Source: Rotaria sordida | Taxonomy: Eukaryota; Rotifera; Eurotatoria; Philodinida; Philodinidae | DNA length: 64,000 bases | Reading direction: 5' to 3' | Assembly: GCA_905250125.1 (NCBI GenBank) | Contig: CAJNOL010000014.1 | Coordinates: 1-64,000, forward strand | In this document: positions 48,585 through 61,629 of the stretch, piece by piece | Numbering within the stretch: position 1 is the first letter of the stretch | Layout of the letters: each line of letters opens with the position of its first letter | Made by a program: the position numbers and the translations under genes | The notes under the pieces: model-generated | What the model was told of the DNA's origin: nothing | Databases searched by the model: none | What the model saw: the letters and a program-made list of their open reading frames with translations, nothing else

Positions 48585-48684
48585 NNNNNNNNNNNNNNNN
48601 NNNNNNNNNNNNNNNNNNNNNNNNNNNNNNNNNNNNNNNNNNNNNNNNNNNNNNNNNNNNNNNNNNNNNNNNNNNNNNNNNNNN
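48585..48684. other. Assembly gap (100 Ns)
   Basis: Exactly 100 N bases, the usual placeholder for a scaffold join of unknown size. Order and distance across it are not established. Confidence 0.99.
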
Positions 48685-49376
48685 TCAGCGTATTTCACTA
48701 CTCACTAGGGTCTACAAGATAAAAGTAGTCTGAATCGAAAAGCTTTTTATCACCTCGAGAGATTCCCTCGTGAGTAGTATTTTCCTCAATAAATCTCACT
48801 CGATTTAGGTGACAGATTAATGAAATTTTGTAGCATGGGTGGCTTTAGATAACAGAAATATATAAGTTGAATCGAATAGCGTAGATTTAGGATACAAGTA
48901 AATCCCACGAAAGGGTAAGACTACTAAATACACGTCCATGGAAAACTATTCCAGGAGACTTGAGCAAAAATGCTGATTATTGCATGTCTCTGTCTCTTCG
49001 TCGACTACTTTCTATTACGTCACTGTTACATTTACCCATGGTACTGTTCTCTACTTTCTGGTCGTTCACACTCAATTGCAGTGAGGTTAACTTTAAAACG
49101 GTCACATATCGATTTCTGTTTTGAGGATGAAAAGTCGAAACAGCTGTCGATACTGTTGAATTGTTAGTAAATAGCAATTGCATGTAGTTTGAGAGAATTA
49201 TTTTGAAGATCCTAAGTATTTGATAGCATTGCCAGATTAATTTTATTATTTCATTCTACCTTGTCGACATTTACAATTGTTAATGGCTTCCTATTGTCAT
49301 GGAATTCAAACAAGTTTTTTGCATATTTCATTTCGAATCCTTTATACTCGTTTTCTTCACCCGCGTATAATTTCAT
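48685..49376. other. No gene seen
   Basis: Sequence after the gap with short overlapping frames on both strands only. Confidence 0.45.
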
Positions 49377-49997
49377 CTATAATGACAAATAAATTTTCAT
49401 ATTTTCTATCGTTGTGATCAATCGAACAAACCCTTTCTTCAACAAATGTTTATTCATCTGATAAAATTGTTCAATCGATTCAATCATTTGATTATATTTT
49501 GGTCTTACGTGTTGTTCCATTTCGATGATTCTCTCTAAAGTCACCTTGTCATATTGAAATAATGCTTTCAAATCATCTGAATGTTCATTAATAACAGCCT
49601 CAAATAAACATTGGGAAGAATCCAAGTTTTCGTCAATTGTTTGACTAGATACAATGGTTGATCAAAAAGAATGATTTCAACAACATAGCCTTCGCCATAT
49701 GATTATTGACGAATATCTTTCTGTAATTGTCTCTGCAATACGTTAAGTGGAACAGATTCAAATGGAACAAGATGATCGAAAATCGTAGAAAAATAACTTT
49801 CAAGAATAAATGTCTTGAGTCGAGTATTGAAAAGAGTCTGATCGTCTGAATGAGATCAAATGGATAAAACAATGAGTTGAGGCTGCGGATAGAAGATGAA
49901 AATGTAATTGAAAGGCAATGCATCTTCCATATTGACGGTATATAGTTGAGACGGACAAGATATTCAATTTCGGATTTAGAGTTACCTGAAAAAACAC
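49377..49997 (-). pseudogene. Frameshifted coding remnant, unknown family
   Basis: Three minus-strand frames carry protein-like text end to end: 'MFFQVTLNPKLNILSVSTIY' first, then 'FESVPLNVLQRQLQKDIRQ' and 'SYGEGYVVEIILFDQP', then 'SSQCLFEAVINEHSDDLKAL' and 'LERIIEMEQHVRPKYNQM'. Frame changes near 49800 and 49640, and a stop near 49710, break it. I do not recognise the family. Confidence 0.4.
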
Positions 49998-52104
49998 TAA
50001 AATTTGAAATACAGCTAAACTATGTTTAGATACTTTTAGTGATCACCACATTCCATGGTTCGTCAAATATTCTGATTTGGTTACTTAAAGTATAAAGATC
50101 AATAAGTTCATTCACTACCATTCGTATAATTACTGTGTGTACATCACAGCGATGTGTTCTTCACTACCAATTGTCTATCACTGTAAAACATTGAAGAATA
50201 TGGGATATACATATGGTACACCATGACAGTGATGAACGAATTCACCAAACTGAATTCTTATCCTCTCTTTTTTCATCTCTGTTCTTGCTAAATGATTCTA
50301 ATCCGATTTTGCTACTGCACTCCCTTTTTCGTATAAAAGTTTGATTAATCATAATTTAAGTTTCAAAAGCTCACATTCTTTTGTCTATCACAGATCGAAA
50401 GTGCATAGAAGTTCAGAAAGACAAAACATGTATTGAATATATCGATTTAAATGACGGTGTTAAGTACACAGGAGAGAAATAAGAATATCCTCTTAGAAAA
50501 GATAATTGTATTCACTGACAAATGGATTAATGATGTTTCGTTCGCAATAAGAGCGACCAATAAAACTCAACTTTTTCCATTACAAACTACTTCTGTTCAA
50601 CCGTACAATCAATTGGAAGGAACAAATATGGGATGCTGCTAGATATATATGTCGCTTCTATGCAAGAGTTTTTACTAGTGTTTTCAAGAGCAGAACAATA
50701 AATAATATGCAAATTTATTTTTTGTTTACAGCACAAGCTTAGTGAGGGTGTTAAACCGCTTGGTACTTCATTTAATAAGGCAGTTGATTCTGAGTAATCG
50801 ACTTTAGGGAGGATCTTCTCCAGAACCATCGAACCAGATATGGAGTCACTGAAGAACATTTTACAATTTTTGATTGTTATATCTCAAACGACCGTTTTAG
50901 TTCTACCATAGTCAAGTCTAAAGCATTAGACCGTTCAGTTTTACTTATACGAAATACTAGTCGAAACACTCAAATGGATCCAATATAACCTCAAAAAACT
51001 CTTATGGTCAGTATTTTCACATTATCTCGAGATAACTTTGCCCGTTTGACCTAGCGGAAATGTCTCAATAGATAAAGCTCTTCCTAGCCTATAAAATCAT
51101 GATCTTTGCTTGATACTTTTATTTAATAGAGGAATAATCTACACTAGATACTGCTTAAAACGCGAAAATTAACATGTCAAAAAAGCGATATTTTCAACTT
51201 TGTCGTAAGTAAAATATGAGATATTAGAACGAGTTTTTCTTTAAATAGAGATAAAACTTGCCGAAGCACATCTTTAATCATATCAATACCATGGATAGAA
51301 AAACTCGGGGATAAGTTTGGATGGATCATACTTTGAATTGATCGACCTATAGAAAATCAGATCATTCGCTAAAAAGTCATCATATTCGGACCTGAATGAA
51401 AAATGAACACCCAATTCTTCCGAACTTTTCTGCTAGTATGATTTTGCTGTAGGAGTAGTTTCTAAAATTGGATTATCTATGAGAGAAATTTACTTTTTCG
51501 GAAGTCTGAATACTGTTGTAAGCTTCAGTAATGACACATTTATAATTATGAGATATAATATTTTAGCAAAAATATTGACTTCTAGTAATATTAGATATAT
51601 AAAGTCAAACTGGTAGGATGAATATGAGAAAGCTATAAAGTAGTAAAGAGTGTATGAGCATGTAGATATTAAAGTTTATAAGTAAAAGTGCATTACACGG
51701 ACTAAATCTTGAAACACGAAACCCGAAACAAAGTCATACTTGTGATCAATAAGAAAAAAGTGCTTCCTAAAAAACAAAATCTTCCTAAATCTTAAAAGCA
51801 AATCTTATTCTCATGGATGAAATTATTTCAACTTTACAAATCATAATCATTTGAATATTATTCTTCTTTTATTTTATTAAAAAAGTCCAAAATAAAAAAA
51901 AACATATCCAGTTTCATCGTATTCGTTGACTCAAAAGTAAAAATACAAATAACATGCACAACAAAATAAAAATCAAGTACATATCACAAAGGTGCAAATG
52001 AAAATGAACGAGAAAATAGATTATTTTGTAACTTTCATGAAAGACAAATGTTGAACGAATACATGAAAATCATCATTCATTTTTGTTTTTAAATAGGAAA
52101 TAGC
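49998..52104. other. Intergenic, no gene seen
   Basis: About 2.1 kb without a followable coding frame. It includes the 3' flank of the RBR ligase gene. Confidence 0.5.
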
Positions 52105-53123
52105 CTATGCACGTTTTTTACATTGAACACATGCAAATACCGGTAAAGCAAAACAAGCAATAACAAGAACAATTGGAATTCCAATAGCAACAAGAGCAAT
52201 AAGTGCAGCTAATACAACTGGTGTCAGAAGCAGAACACCAGCAAAAATCGAACCACGTACTAACCAACGTAATAATGGACGATTTGGCCAAAGTTTATAT
52301 TTACAGCCGAATATTGAATATTTCGCATCATGTCCAATATAATTAGGTAATCTCATTCTACTTCCACAACGATAACAAAATTTTGCTTGACATTTGGTAC
52401 ATAACATATGATCACATCCATCAACTTTTTCAATGTATATTGAACATGTCGGACAACGTTGAGCATTTCGTTGATTATTATCCAAACGACGTATTTTAGC
52501 CCACATATCAAGTTCCATATGATCTTTTTTAAATTGTCGACATGTTATATTAGGATGTGATGGTGCATAACATGACCAACACCATTCTTTATTACATTGT
52601 TCACAACATATCCATTGTGTTGATGGATGACGAGATTTTGCTTGTTTTATTATTGGATTGTTTTCGTCAAGTATAGTTATAAAATTACAATGTGGACATA
52701 ATTTAATATAACTATTTGGTTTTTCAGATAAACTTCGTGCTAAAATTTCTTGATAACGTTCACGTATTGATACTGGTAATTCACTATTATATAATATTGT
52801 TGATGAATTTATATCTTGTGAACATGCTGGACATTCAATGTTGGCTTTTCCATTACGAATATTCGTTATTGTATGAGTTACAAGACATAATGAACAAATT
52901 TTCGTTGAACAACAGAGCATTTTTTTTAATTCATTCAATGGAATACCATTACAACATATTGGGCATTCATTTAGATCTATATGATCATTTGAATTTTCAC
53001 GAAAACTAGTGGTTATTACTTGACTACAATAAAATAACAACATTAAATGTCTACGTTGAATAGAATAAAATTTGTTGACCTATTCTATATCGTTACTCAC
53101 TCTTTAGCATGTATTTTATTCAT
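52105..53123 (-). CDS. RBR-type E3 ubiquitin ligase with C-terminal membrane segment (RNF217-like)
   Basis: The best model joins a 23-bp exon (53101-53123, MNKIHAK) to 52105-53023, giving 313 aa. RING1 spans about 27-75 (CPICC ... ECPAC). The in-between domain spans about 117-169 (LCPHC ... CCEQC ... WCWSC). RING2 spans about 198-227 (RCPTC ... GCDHMLC ... FCYRC). Cys211 in 'VDGCDHMLC' aligns with the catalytic cysteine that receives ubiquitin. Residues 266-309 are strongly hydrophobic, so the ligase is probably anchored to an internal membrane, as in RNF217 or RNF19. The 5' end is uncertain: an exon-like frame at 53657-53890 splices in the same phase. Confidence 0.85.
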
Positions 53124-53656
53124 TGTAAACTGTATAGTGCGCTCACCAATTTTATGTTTCTTTCAGGAGTTTTTTTTCTTGTTTGAAATCGGAACACTAA
53201 CATTATAGAAATTTTATACTTTTTGCATTTTTTTTTTGAATAGAAGAAAGAGAATTTAATATGTCACTGCTTTCGTTTTTTCCATTGGTAAAAAAGAAAA
53301 AGAATGAAGCATCTCTCTGACGTCATCATTCTGTCTAATTGCATATATTGGAAAGTTGGAAGAAAAAAAAACAGATTTATTTTAATGATTTTTTTCTGAT
53401 CGCAAAAACTCGAAAAGCAAGTTGTTAAATAGAAAAATATTCTATCTATGAAGTAATTCAATTTCTATTACTTATTATACATTAACTAATCTAAATGAAA
53501 AATAGCCTTGAGGTCTAGTTAGATTAACGCAAAAAAACAATTTCATCTATACTTAAAAATTTGCTAGTAGTGTCTTTTAGAAAACAATGAATATTTTATA
53601 TAGAAAGCATAAAATGAGATTTGTTTTCTAATTAGAATTAAATAATTATTTTCATT

Positions 53657-53890
53657 TACCCTCTATTCATTGGTGTTCCTGTTTGAACTTGTGAAATATT
53701 TACTTCACTAATTTCAATAGGTTTTGATAAATCAGTCATGAGTAATATTGATCTTAATGATTCATAACGTGTTAATTCAAATTCAATATCATAATCGATT
53801 TTTGTAATGAATTTTGCTATGAGTATTTCCGTTTCTATAATGTCGATGAGAATGCCACGTTTGCAAATGTCGATTTTGTTCTGATTGATT
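53657..53890 (-). CDS. Possible alternative 5' exon of the RBR ligase gene
   Basis: An open 78-codon minus-strand stretch includes 'DIEFELTRYESLRSILLM' and ends at a GGGTAAAT donor whose phase fits the acceptor at 53023. It has no ATG and begins after a tag acceptor-like site, so it would be an internal exon of a longer transcript whose start I cannot find. No domain is recognised. It may belong to another gene. Confidence 0.3.
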
Positions 53891-54788
53891 TTCAGCAAAA
53901 GCTATCTGTTAGAAAAGAAAAAGTGAAAAAAACAAGAAGACAATAACAAAAGGAAAAGGAAGTTGTAGTAATGATCATTCAATTTATTTTTGTCAAAATA
54001 ACAAAACCAAAAAAAAGCAGAACAAGAAGATTTTGGTTAATGGTCTTTCTCTCAATGGCTTTCTCGGCCATGGCAAGAGTTGATGACAAACAATCATGGA
54101 GGATGAAGAACGAGAGAGAGAAGAAAAATGACTGCAACTCTGGCAAGAAACAACACACACGTTGCATGCATGCTTATTCATTCTGTATGCCTACTTGCAT
54201 GACTACCATCTTTAAAACGTCAGCCGGAGTTGCAAAGGTGAGTAAAAAAAAGAGAAAACATTCGTTCGGGTGAAACAGAACAACTTAAGAAACGAACGTC
54301 ACATGAGAAAGTACCCTTTCGAACAAACAAGAGAAAGAACAGAGAAGTCACGAAAACGTCAGCAAAAAAATACATGCGAAGACTCCTTTTTTCATACTAA
54401 TAAGAAATGATATATTTTAAGCAAGCTAATATCATATTTTGATTCAACTAATTTTAATTATACGTATAGTACAATCATAGTTCTGTAGGTGTCAGTATAA
54501 ACCAGTAAGCAAATCTTCGCAATATATTTTCTATTTGCATTAATTTAGTGTCATATGTTATACATGTATGAAATAGTAATTTGTCAATCATATATACTAT
54601 TTATAGAAAAAATAATTTTAGTTAATAATTGCAAGTACAGTTTCTCTTTTTGATGTAGTCACTATATCTAATCGAAATATAAACGCATGATGTTTTTAAA
54701 ATAGATGAAAGAGAAAAACAATATTCGTAATTTAGATAACATGTGATAACTGAAGAAAAAAAATAAAAGAAATAAATATTTTTCTCAG

Positions 54789-55001
54789 CAATGGCGTAGC
54801 CAGGAAGTTTTTAAGTCATGATCAGCTTTTCGATCAAACTATTTTGAGGTGTAGACAGCTGTCACTATCTTAGACAAAATCTGTGAGCAATTACTATTGA
54901 ACGATTGAGTAATTGTTACCAGCAAAAGAAATCCGTGAGCAGCAATAACTTTTTGATCGGTGAACAATTTCTTGGTGGCCTATGGCTGGTTACGCCACTT
55001 G
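54789..55001. mobile_element. hAT-type MITE
   Basis: A 213-bp element. The left end is CAATGGCGTAGCCAGG and the right end is CTGGTTACGCCACTTG; both are variants of the widespread hAT tip CAGTGGCGTAGCCAG. Left flank tttctcag and right flank tttccagt could be an 8-bp duplication with a one-base loss. There is no coding frame. Confidence 0.75.
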
Positions 55002-55285
55002 TTTCCAGTAGGGATTTGTTTCAGTGATGATTGTTGTATTCGACGCAAAAAAAGAATAAAGATCGCTGTAGAATATTATATTCTTTAAAGCAGCGATTAT
55101 TTCATTATTTACCACTACACATCTGACGAATATGACCGATTCAATAAAAAACAGTTGAAAAAAAAGAAAAAATATTTAAGCAATAAAAAAAAAGATAAAA
55201 TAAAAGAATAGCTGATAACGTTTATGTCATCACATATAGAGTCTATAGGGTAGGTAAAAATGTTTTTCTAGGGAGGTATACTACC

Positions 55286-55949
55286 GTGATTTCAAACAAC
55301 ATCAACAACAAGGTTTATATTAAATTAAGGTGTGTCGAAAATGGGATTTAGCAATACTAAATAGTAAGGATTATGATAACTTTTCAGTGTCAAGTTTAGA
55401 AAATTTCTAAAATTTTACATTATATATGAGCAAAGAAAAATTCCTTTTATGAGGTAGTTCAAACTAGATCTCATGTAAAATAATGAATATCAAAAAGTAA
55501 TATTTATCTTGTTTAAGATTCTATGAATATGATCAATAATCACTATAACGACCATTAGTATTTTTACAGCAGAAAGATAAGACGAATATGAACGTAAAAT
55601 AATTTCAAATAGATCAGTATTTATTTCCATGCTTGCCAAAAATATGTTTTTTTCTAGAATTTCTTTATCATAACGATTGTATTCTGTCTCTGGTAGCTTA
55701 ATTATTGTTCTAATATTTTCACGTCTGATATCCAGTACTTTGAGATATTTATCATTTTATATGAGGTCTAGTTTGAACTAACTCATGAAAGGAATTTTCC
55801 TCTGCTGATATAACATAAAGTTTTAGAAGTTTTTTCAATTCGACACTGAAAAGTTGTCATAATCCTTACTATTTAATATTGATAAATCTCATTTTCGACA
55901 TGTTTTAATTTGATATAAAATTCGTTGTTGATGTTATCTGAAATCATAG
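55286..55949. repeat. Foldback element 5
   Basis: Arms at about 55286-55500 and 55735-55949 are inverted copies. Pairs include gtgatttcaaacaacatcaa with ttgatgttatctgaaatcat, taaatagtaaggattatg with cataatccttactattta, aacttttcagtgtc with gacactgaaaagtt, and gttcaaactaga with tctagtttgaac. The central 235 bp is unpaired. It has no significant ORF. Confidence 0.85.
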
Positions 55950-57926
55950 CGTTATCAACTTGAAAAAATATTTTTGCGCATCCCATGCAAGATCATATGA
56001 TAGATTTTGTCATTCAAGATCATAATAATTTAGGATGATTCTTGACTCAATTATATGTCTTTCTTACAAGAAACAACTGTTGATGACACACATAAGCATG
56101 TACGAATATAGAGTTGATTGTCATGTGTTCAAGCACTATCAATACAGACAAAGCATGTTCTATATGATTTTAATCTATCATCTTTCTGTCGATTAAATGT
56201 TAGAATTTGATAACATTCATTAATTCATTTTATTATTCATTGATATTTTAGGAAAATAGCAATATGTAGTAGAAAAAAAAAGAATGATAATATATATTTT
56301 AAAGCTTTTAATACGTGTAATACAAAAAAAAGAAAACAATCATTATGATGATATTATATTGCAGAAGATGTATGATAAAAAAATATATGAAGATAATGAC
56401 ACACAATCAGAAATATGAGAAAAATATATGTATATTTGCCGATAGTTTTCAAGTAGTTCCCGTCTATATGAGATGTTTTTTTTCTCTTTATCTCTCTTGA
56501 AAATCGTTTAATACGAGAATAAATGTCCGCTTGAAGCTCTATCCATCAATTTATTTATTTCTCCACTTTATCGACATCGAGGTTTGTCACAAGTCCATGT
56601 TTGTGCTCGTAGATCTTCATCTTATTCTTTATTATTTTGCATGTTCTACACAACAAAAAAAGAACGACTAATAGCAATAAAGTATAGAAAAGAGAATCGA
56701 ATAGACTGGAATGTCTTCATGTTTTCTTACTTGCTTGCTTACGCGTTCGGTCGCTTGCAAACTGCTTGCATACAGGCGCATATATATAGAGGAGAGAGAA
56801 GACACAATGAATTAGAACAAAAAAAAACCAAGTGATCTGAAAATCATCATCGTCGCCTTTTTTGCCTATCGTGCAGAACGAGCGCAAACGCAAGCCAACG
56901 TGCTACTGCTGTTGCACAGCTTGGCATACTCTTTGCATCATCGTCATCGTCGTGCATCGCTGTTACTTCGTTTTGTTGTCGTCGTCATCATTCTTCTGCT
57001 TCTTGTCGCGCGTTTTCTATCTAAGAAATTATGGAAACGATATGAAAAAAAAGATAAAAAGAGAACAGAAAAGGAAGGAGAATAGGAAAAAAAGAATGAA
57101 GGAAGTTTCTGCATGTTATTGCTTCTTCTATTAGTTGGTTTGGCACTATTTCCAAAAATAAAAATAAAAATAAAATAGCCGACTGTTCCTCCTCGCTCTG
57201 TGTATGTGTGTGTGTGTGTGTGTGTGTGTCAGATCCTCCGCTCTCACTCGTTCTTTCTCAAACGATCGTTATTCTTCTGTGTCTCATTTTGACTAACTTT
57301 GTCCTACTACTACTACTACAACAAATAATTTGAACGCACATGTATATGTAGATGCAGATATATTTATATAAATATATATAAATATATACACGTATGAATA
57401 TATAATTCATCAAGACAAAAGAATCGGTCGTATACCACTTAACTCTTTCTTGTTTCTCTCGTGCGTTACAGATTCTAACGGTAAAGATTCATGTCATTGC
57501 GTTCCATCAAACTTGGCCAATTTTGCAGCGTCGATTTCCTGCTTGTCTTACTTCAACTCGTTATTATCTGTGATGTATGTTGTCTCTCCTCTTTTTTCTG
57601 TGATCATTCCAACAATACCGAATCTACTATCACTGTTCGTGATCGTCATTCTATACTCTTAGACCTTGCAGACGTACAATAAATTTTTTTTTACTGTGGT
57701 TGAACTCAATTGCTGACATTCATTTATTCATTCGTACTTTGCAACCATATCGAGCAGCTATTTTTAGGTATTAATTGTGTTTATTACTTATAGCAGGACA
57801 ACAGAAAAAAAAAGAACCAAAGATTTGGATAAAATTAACCCGGTGAACGACTAAATATATAATATCGCACGCGTACTCTTGCCGGAAATCTAATGCTGGC
57901 CGAGTCGGTGCGTTGATGATGCGAGT
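55950..57926. other. Upstream region of the potassium channel gene
   Basis: About 2 kb non-coding. It contains a GT microsatellite at 57202-57229, a ctactactactac run near 57305 and several GC-richer patches (56870-57010). Short frames such as 57450-57662 lack domains and are probably chance. Confidence 0.5.
57202..57229. repeat. (GT)n microsatellite
   Basis: About 14 uninterrupted gt dinucleotides about 700 bp before the potassium channel start codon. Confidence 0.9.
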
Positions 57927-60900
57927 ATGAAAAAACAGAACGTTCGTACCTTAACACTTATTGTTTCGACATTCAGGTTTGTCTATCAAGATTTTTGAAA
58001 AAAGCTTGAATCAAAAATTCATCTGTGAATTTTTTTTTATTTTCAGCTATTTGCTCGTTGGTGCGGCCATATTTGACGCGCTCGAATCTAATACAGAAGA
58101 TTTGTTGCGCAAACAATATCAATTGGCCGAAACGAGCATGCTCCAAACATATAATATATCTCAGAGTGAATATTTTGAACTTGAAGATATCGTTATCAAA
58201 TATCAACCACATAAAGCTGGTGCACAATGGAAATTTCCAGGAGCATTCTATTTTTCTCTTACTGTCATAACAACTATCGGTAAGTTATATTAATCAATGT
58301 ACATTTTGTATTTGAAGCGTGTAATATTATCACAAGATCATTTTTACTTTCATGTATAACATCTCTCATTTTTCCTTTGTTTGCCGTTTCCATAAATATT
58401 CAAATATTTATTTGTATAGATTTTTACCGAGAACAAAGAAATGATAAAAAAAAAGGTACTTATTGCATGTCAATTAGCGCAACTTAAGGTCCTCTCATAT
58501 TCTCTTTTTACTAACGGCTAAAGAAAAAACATCTCTATCTCGCCCTAGACCATAAGATAATTTGGGTATAACTATGTAACTTACTTGTTTTAACTGATTG
58601 AAAAGCTTTCTTACATAATCACACGTAACAAATGTTTTTTTTTTCTACAAGGAAAACAAATCTTATCGATGTTCTTTTCGTTTCTTCGTCTTATTTTTGT
58701 TTCATTCTCTTAAAAATATTAAAAAAAATCGTTTAGAACATGTATCGAACTTTTTTTGTAATTGCTTTGATACTTTTATACGTTAATTTCTAGTTCCAAT
58801 TGACTACAGTAGTTCCTGTTAGTTGACAAGGTAAAATACAAAGAAGGAAAAGAAATTATTGTGTGAGAACTTTAACGATGGTTGTTAATCACTGTTGCAC
58901 ATACATAAATCTTATTCTTTTTTTGTAACATAAGGTAGATAAATATAAAAGAAGCCTATAGCCCTTGTACTGCCAATAACATTCGACTCATTAGACTCTG
59001 TTGACTGTGTCCAATGGTACAAATTATATGGTAGTCGATAGAAGGATTACAGGGAAAGATAATTGTCAAAATAATAGTAATAGAATACTAGCCTTCCCTA
59101 TGACGTCAATGAATAAGTGTTATATCGGATGTCTACATAAACGCATATATATATATATATATGTCAAGGTAATGACATGAAGATGAAACAGAGATCATTC
59201 GTCTGTTTAATGCATTATTATTGTTTTTTTAGTGGTAACATTGTGACGAACATTTATATTCAAAAACATTCTTTATGTAATTTTCATCAATTCTTTATTT
59301 TTTGCTTCTATTGTGGTTTATATGATTGTTAGTAAAATAAGGTTATTATGATCGCACAATATATAAAATAACTATTTATAGAATTCAAGTAGAAAAGTCA
59401 ATGTAATGAATACGTATATATTTATTTATAGGAAATCTGCTATCTAATTCTCCAATGTTAATATTCGACATTTTACGGACAGATTAATAATCTTCTTTGA
59501 CATTTATTGCATATATAACGCTTAAAAAAACCATAATAATTCAAAATCAGGATGAATTAATTTCAACAAACATTTGAGAAATAAAAAAGTACAGCATTGA
59601 TCATACTTTCTTTCTTTACATAACCTAATTCTAAAAATTATTACAATAAAATGTCTATAGTGAAATTTGATGCAAACAAAAGACGATTTTATATATTTGG
59701 TTTGCAAAAATGTACTCAATTGAATAGAGAAAAGAAAAACCATTTTCATTATAACACAAAGCTCTTCAGTCATTCGTCATTCAGAATAGAAACAAAAATT
59801 ATACGATTAGTTTCGAGGTTCCGTCGAACAAGTCTCTGATCTCGTTCTGATACACTTGAATGCACAAGTCCACTTATTTGAATTAGAATCGATCATAAAA
59901 ACAAAAAAACAGAAAGATGAATAAATTCTTCTTGTTTCATATTCTAGGCTATGGCCATTCTTGTCCTACTACAAGTAAGTTTAATAACGATGATTTATTT
60001 AACCAAAAAATAAAAACCAAATTTTTATTTCAGGTTGGGGAAAATTCTTTTGTATGCTATATGCTGTTATTGGTATTCCACTTTGTCTTGTTATGTTTCA
60101 ATCTGTTGGTGAACGTTTAAATAATTTTGCTAGTTGGTGTATAAAATCAATAAAAAAATGTATTAAATTACGTCATTATGAATCAACACAAACTGAACTT
60201 GTTATCGTCGGAACTGTTCTAGCTGTTGGTGTTGTTACAGGTGGTGCCGCTATGTTTCATCATTATGAAGCATGGGGATATTTTAATTGTGTTTATTATT
60301 GTTTTATAACATTAACAACAATAGGTAAATAAAATAAAATTTATTGAATGATATTTATTTATTTTAAATATATACATATATATTTATTAGGTTTTGGTGA
60401 TTTTGTTGCTTTACAAACAAATGAAGCATTAAATACAAATGCTTTTTATGTTGTTCTATCTATGACATTTATTCTATTTGGTTTAACAGTTGTTGCATCA
60501 TCAATGAATTTACTTGTATTAAGATTTTTAACAATGAATACTGAAGATGAACGTCGTGAAGAAATTCAATCAGCTGTTGCACGTAATTCACTACGATATG
60601 ATAGTGATATTCTTACTCCAAATGGTATAAATAGAAAAAACAAAACTAATTAGAAAAAAAAATTTTTTTTTTCCTCAAATATTTTTTTGTTATTTTATTT
60701 AGGTGGACTTATTCCATCTTTACTTTCCGATCAGTATGATTATTTATCAACTGAATTAACACCATCAGAATCAGAACCATGTCATTGTTGTTCATGTTTT
60801 AAACGTAAAAAAAAAGATCGTAAAAAATTTACTGTTCGTCGTATGCCGGGAAAAATTGCACATCTTGTACCAATGCAACGGTTTGATTCGGTAACGATGA

Positions 60901-61259
60901 AAAAAGTTTTATCAGAAACGAAACCGTCCAATACTGATTATTATCTGCATTCATCAACTAAAGTACCATCAATGCCAACAACATCAGGATTTGGAACTAA
61001 GACATTAGTAGATGAATCTCCAATGATGGATTGGCCACCACCGCCACCATTTTCTTCTTCTTGTCATCTTCCTATTCATACATCCATATCAAATAATTCT
61101 TTAAAATTACCTTATGAACAAGCAAAATGTGTGAATAATAATGATCGTGACAAGGCTATTTCTCAATCGAGATTACCAACAAAACTTTCTCGTTTTCAAG
61201 AAGACACTGAGTTGATTCCACTTCGACTCGATGTCAATGTCAAACGATCTTCCGTGTGA
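57927..61259 (+). CDS. TASK-type two-pore domain potassium channel
   Basis: Six exons (57927-57976, 58047-58279, 59948-59974, 60034-60324, 60391-60624, 60703-61259) join in frame to 463 aa. 'MKKQNVRTLTLIV' starts TM1 and matches TASK channels closely. The first filter is TTIGYGHS, with GYG at 95-97 and His98 where TASK channels carry their external pH sensor. Asn53 keeps the cap glycosylation site (NIS). The second filter is TTIGFGDF, with GFG at 201-203. 'VLRFLTMN' at 243-250 matches the TASK gate motif below TM4. The cytoplasmic tail (about 250-463) has a CHCCSC cluster and poly-Pro. It would set background K+ leak at the plasma membrane. Exon 3 is only 27 bp, and the first filter's GYG spans exons 2 and 3. 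Confidence 0.95.
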
Positions 61260-61629
61260 TCTATTCGTTTGAATGAAAAGAATATCTTGTGTTTCTCTAT
61301 TTTTCTTTCATTCAATCTTTCCTTTGTTCAAAACGAAAACCTGTCTCTATCTTTACCTCTTTCTTTTTTTTTTTCTAATTTATTTTTCTTTTCTTTTGAT
61401 TGATATGTTCTTATTATGTAAAATGTTCATATTTTTGTTTCATTTTCATTATCATTGAAGAAGAAAATAGAATTACACATAAACACATATAGAAATAAGC
61501 ACATCGAGAAAAGAAACAAATGAATATTAAATGTAAAAAAAAGATATGATAAGAGATTCACACACATTAATGTTTTCAATTATCTGATAAATCTAACATA
61601 TATATTTGCATAAGAAAAAATAAGAATAT
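61260..61629. other. Convergent 3' region
   Basis: A 370-bp AT-rich spacer where the potassium channel gene and the next gene converge. It holds both 3' UTRs. A pyrimidine-rich run precedes 61380. Confidence 0.6.

Noticed and set aside
53971..54273. Plus-strand 100-codon frame
   Set aside because: Low-complexity basic text overlapping two other random frames on the other strand; no domain.
56862..57134. Cys/Ser/Phe-rich plus-strand frame before the potassium channel
   Set aside because: Composition follows simple pyrimidine-rich DNA; two overlapping frames are equally open.
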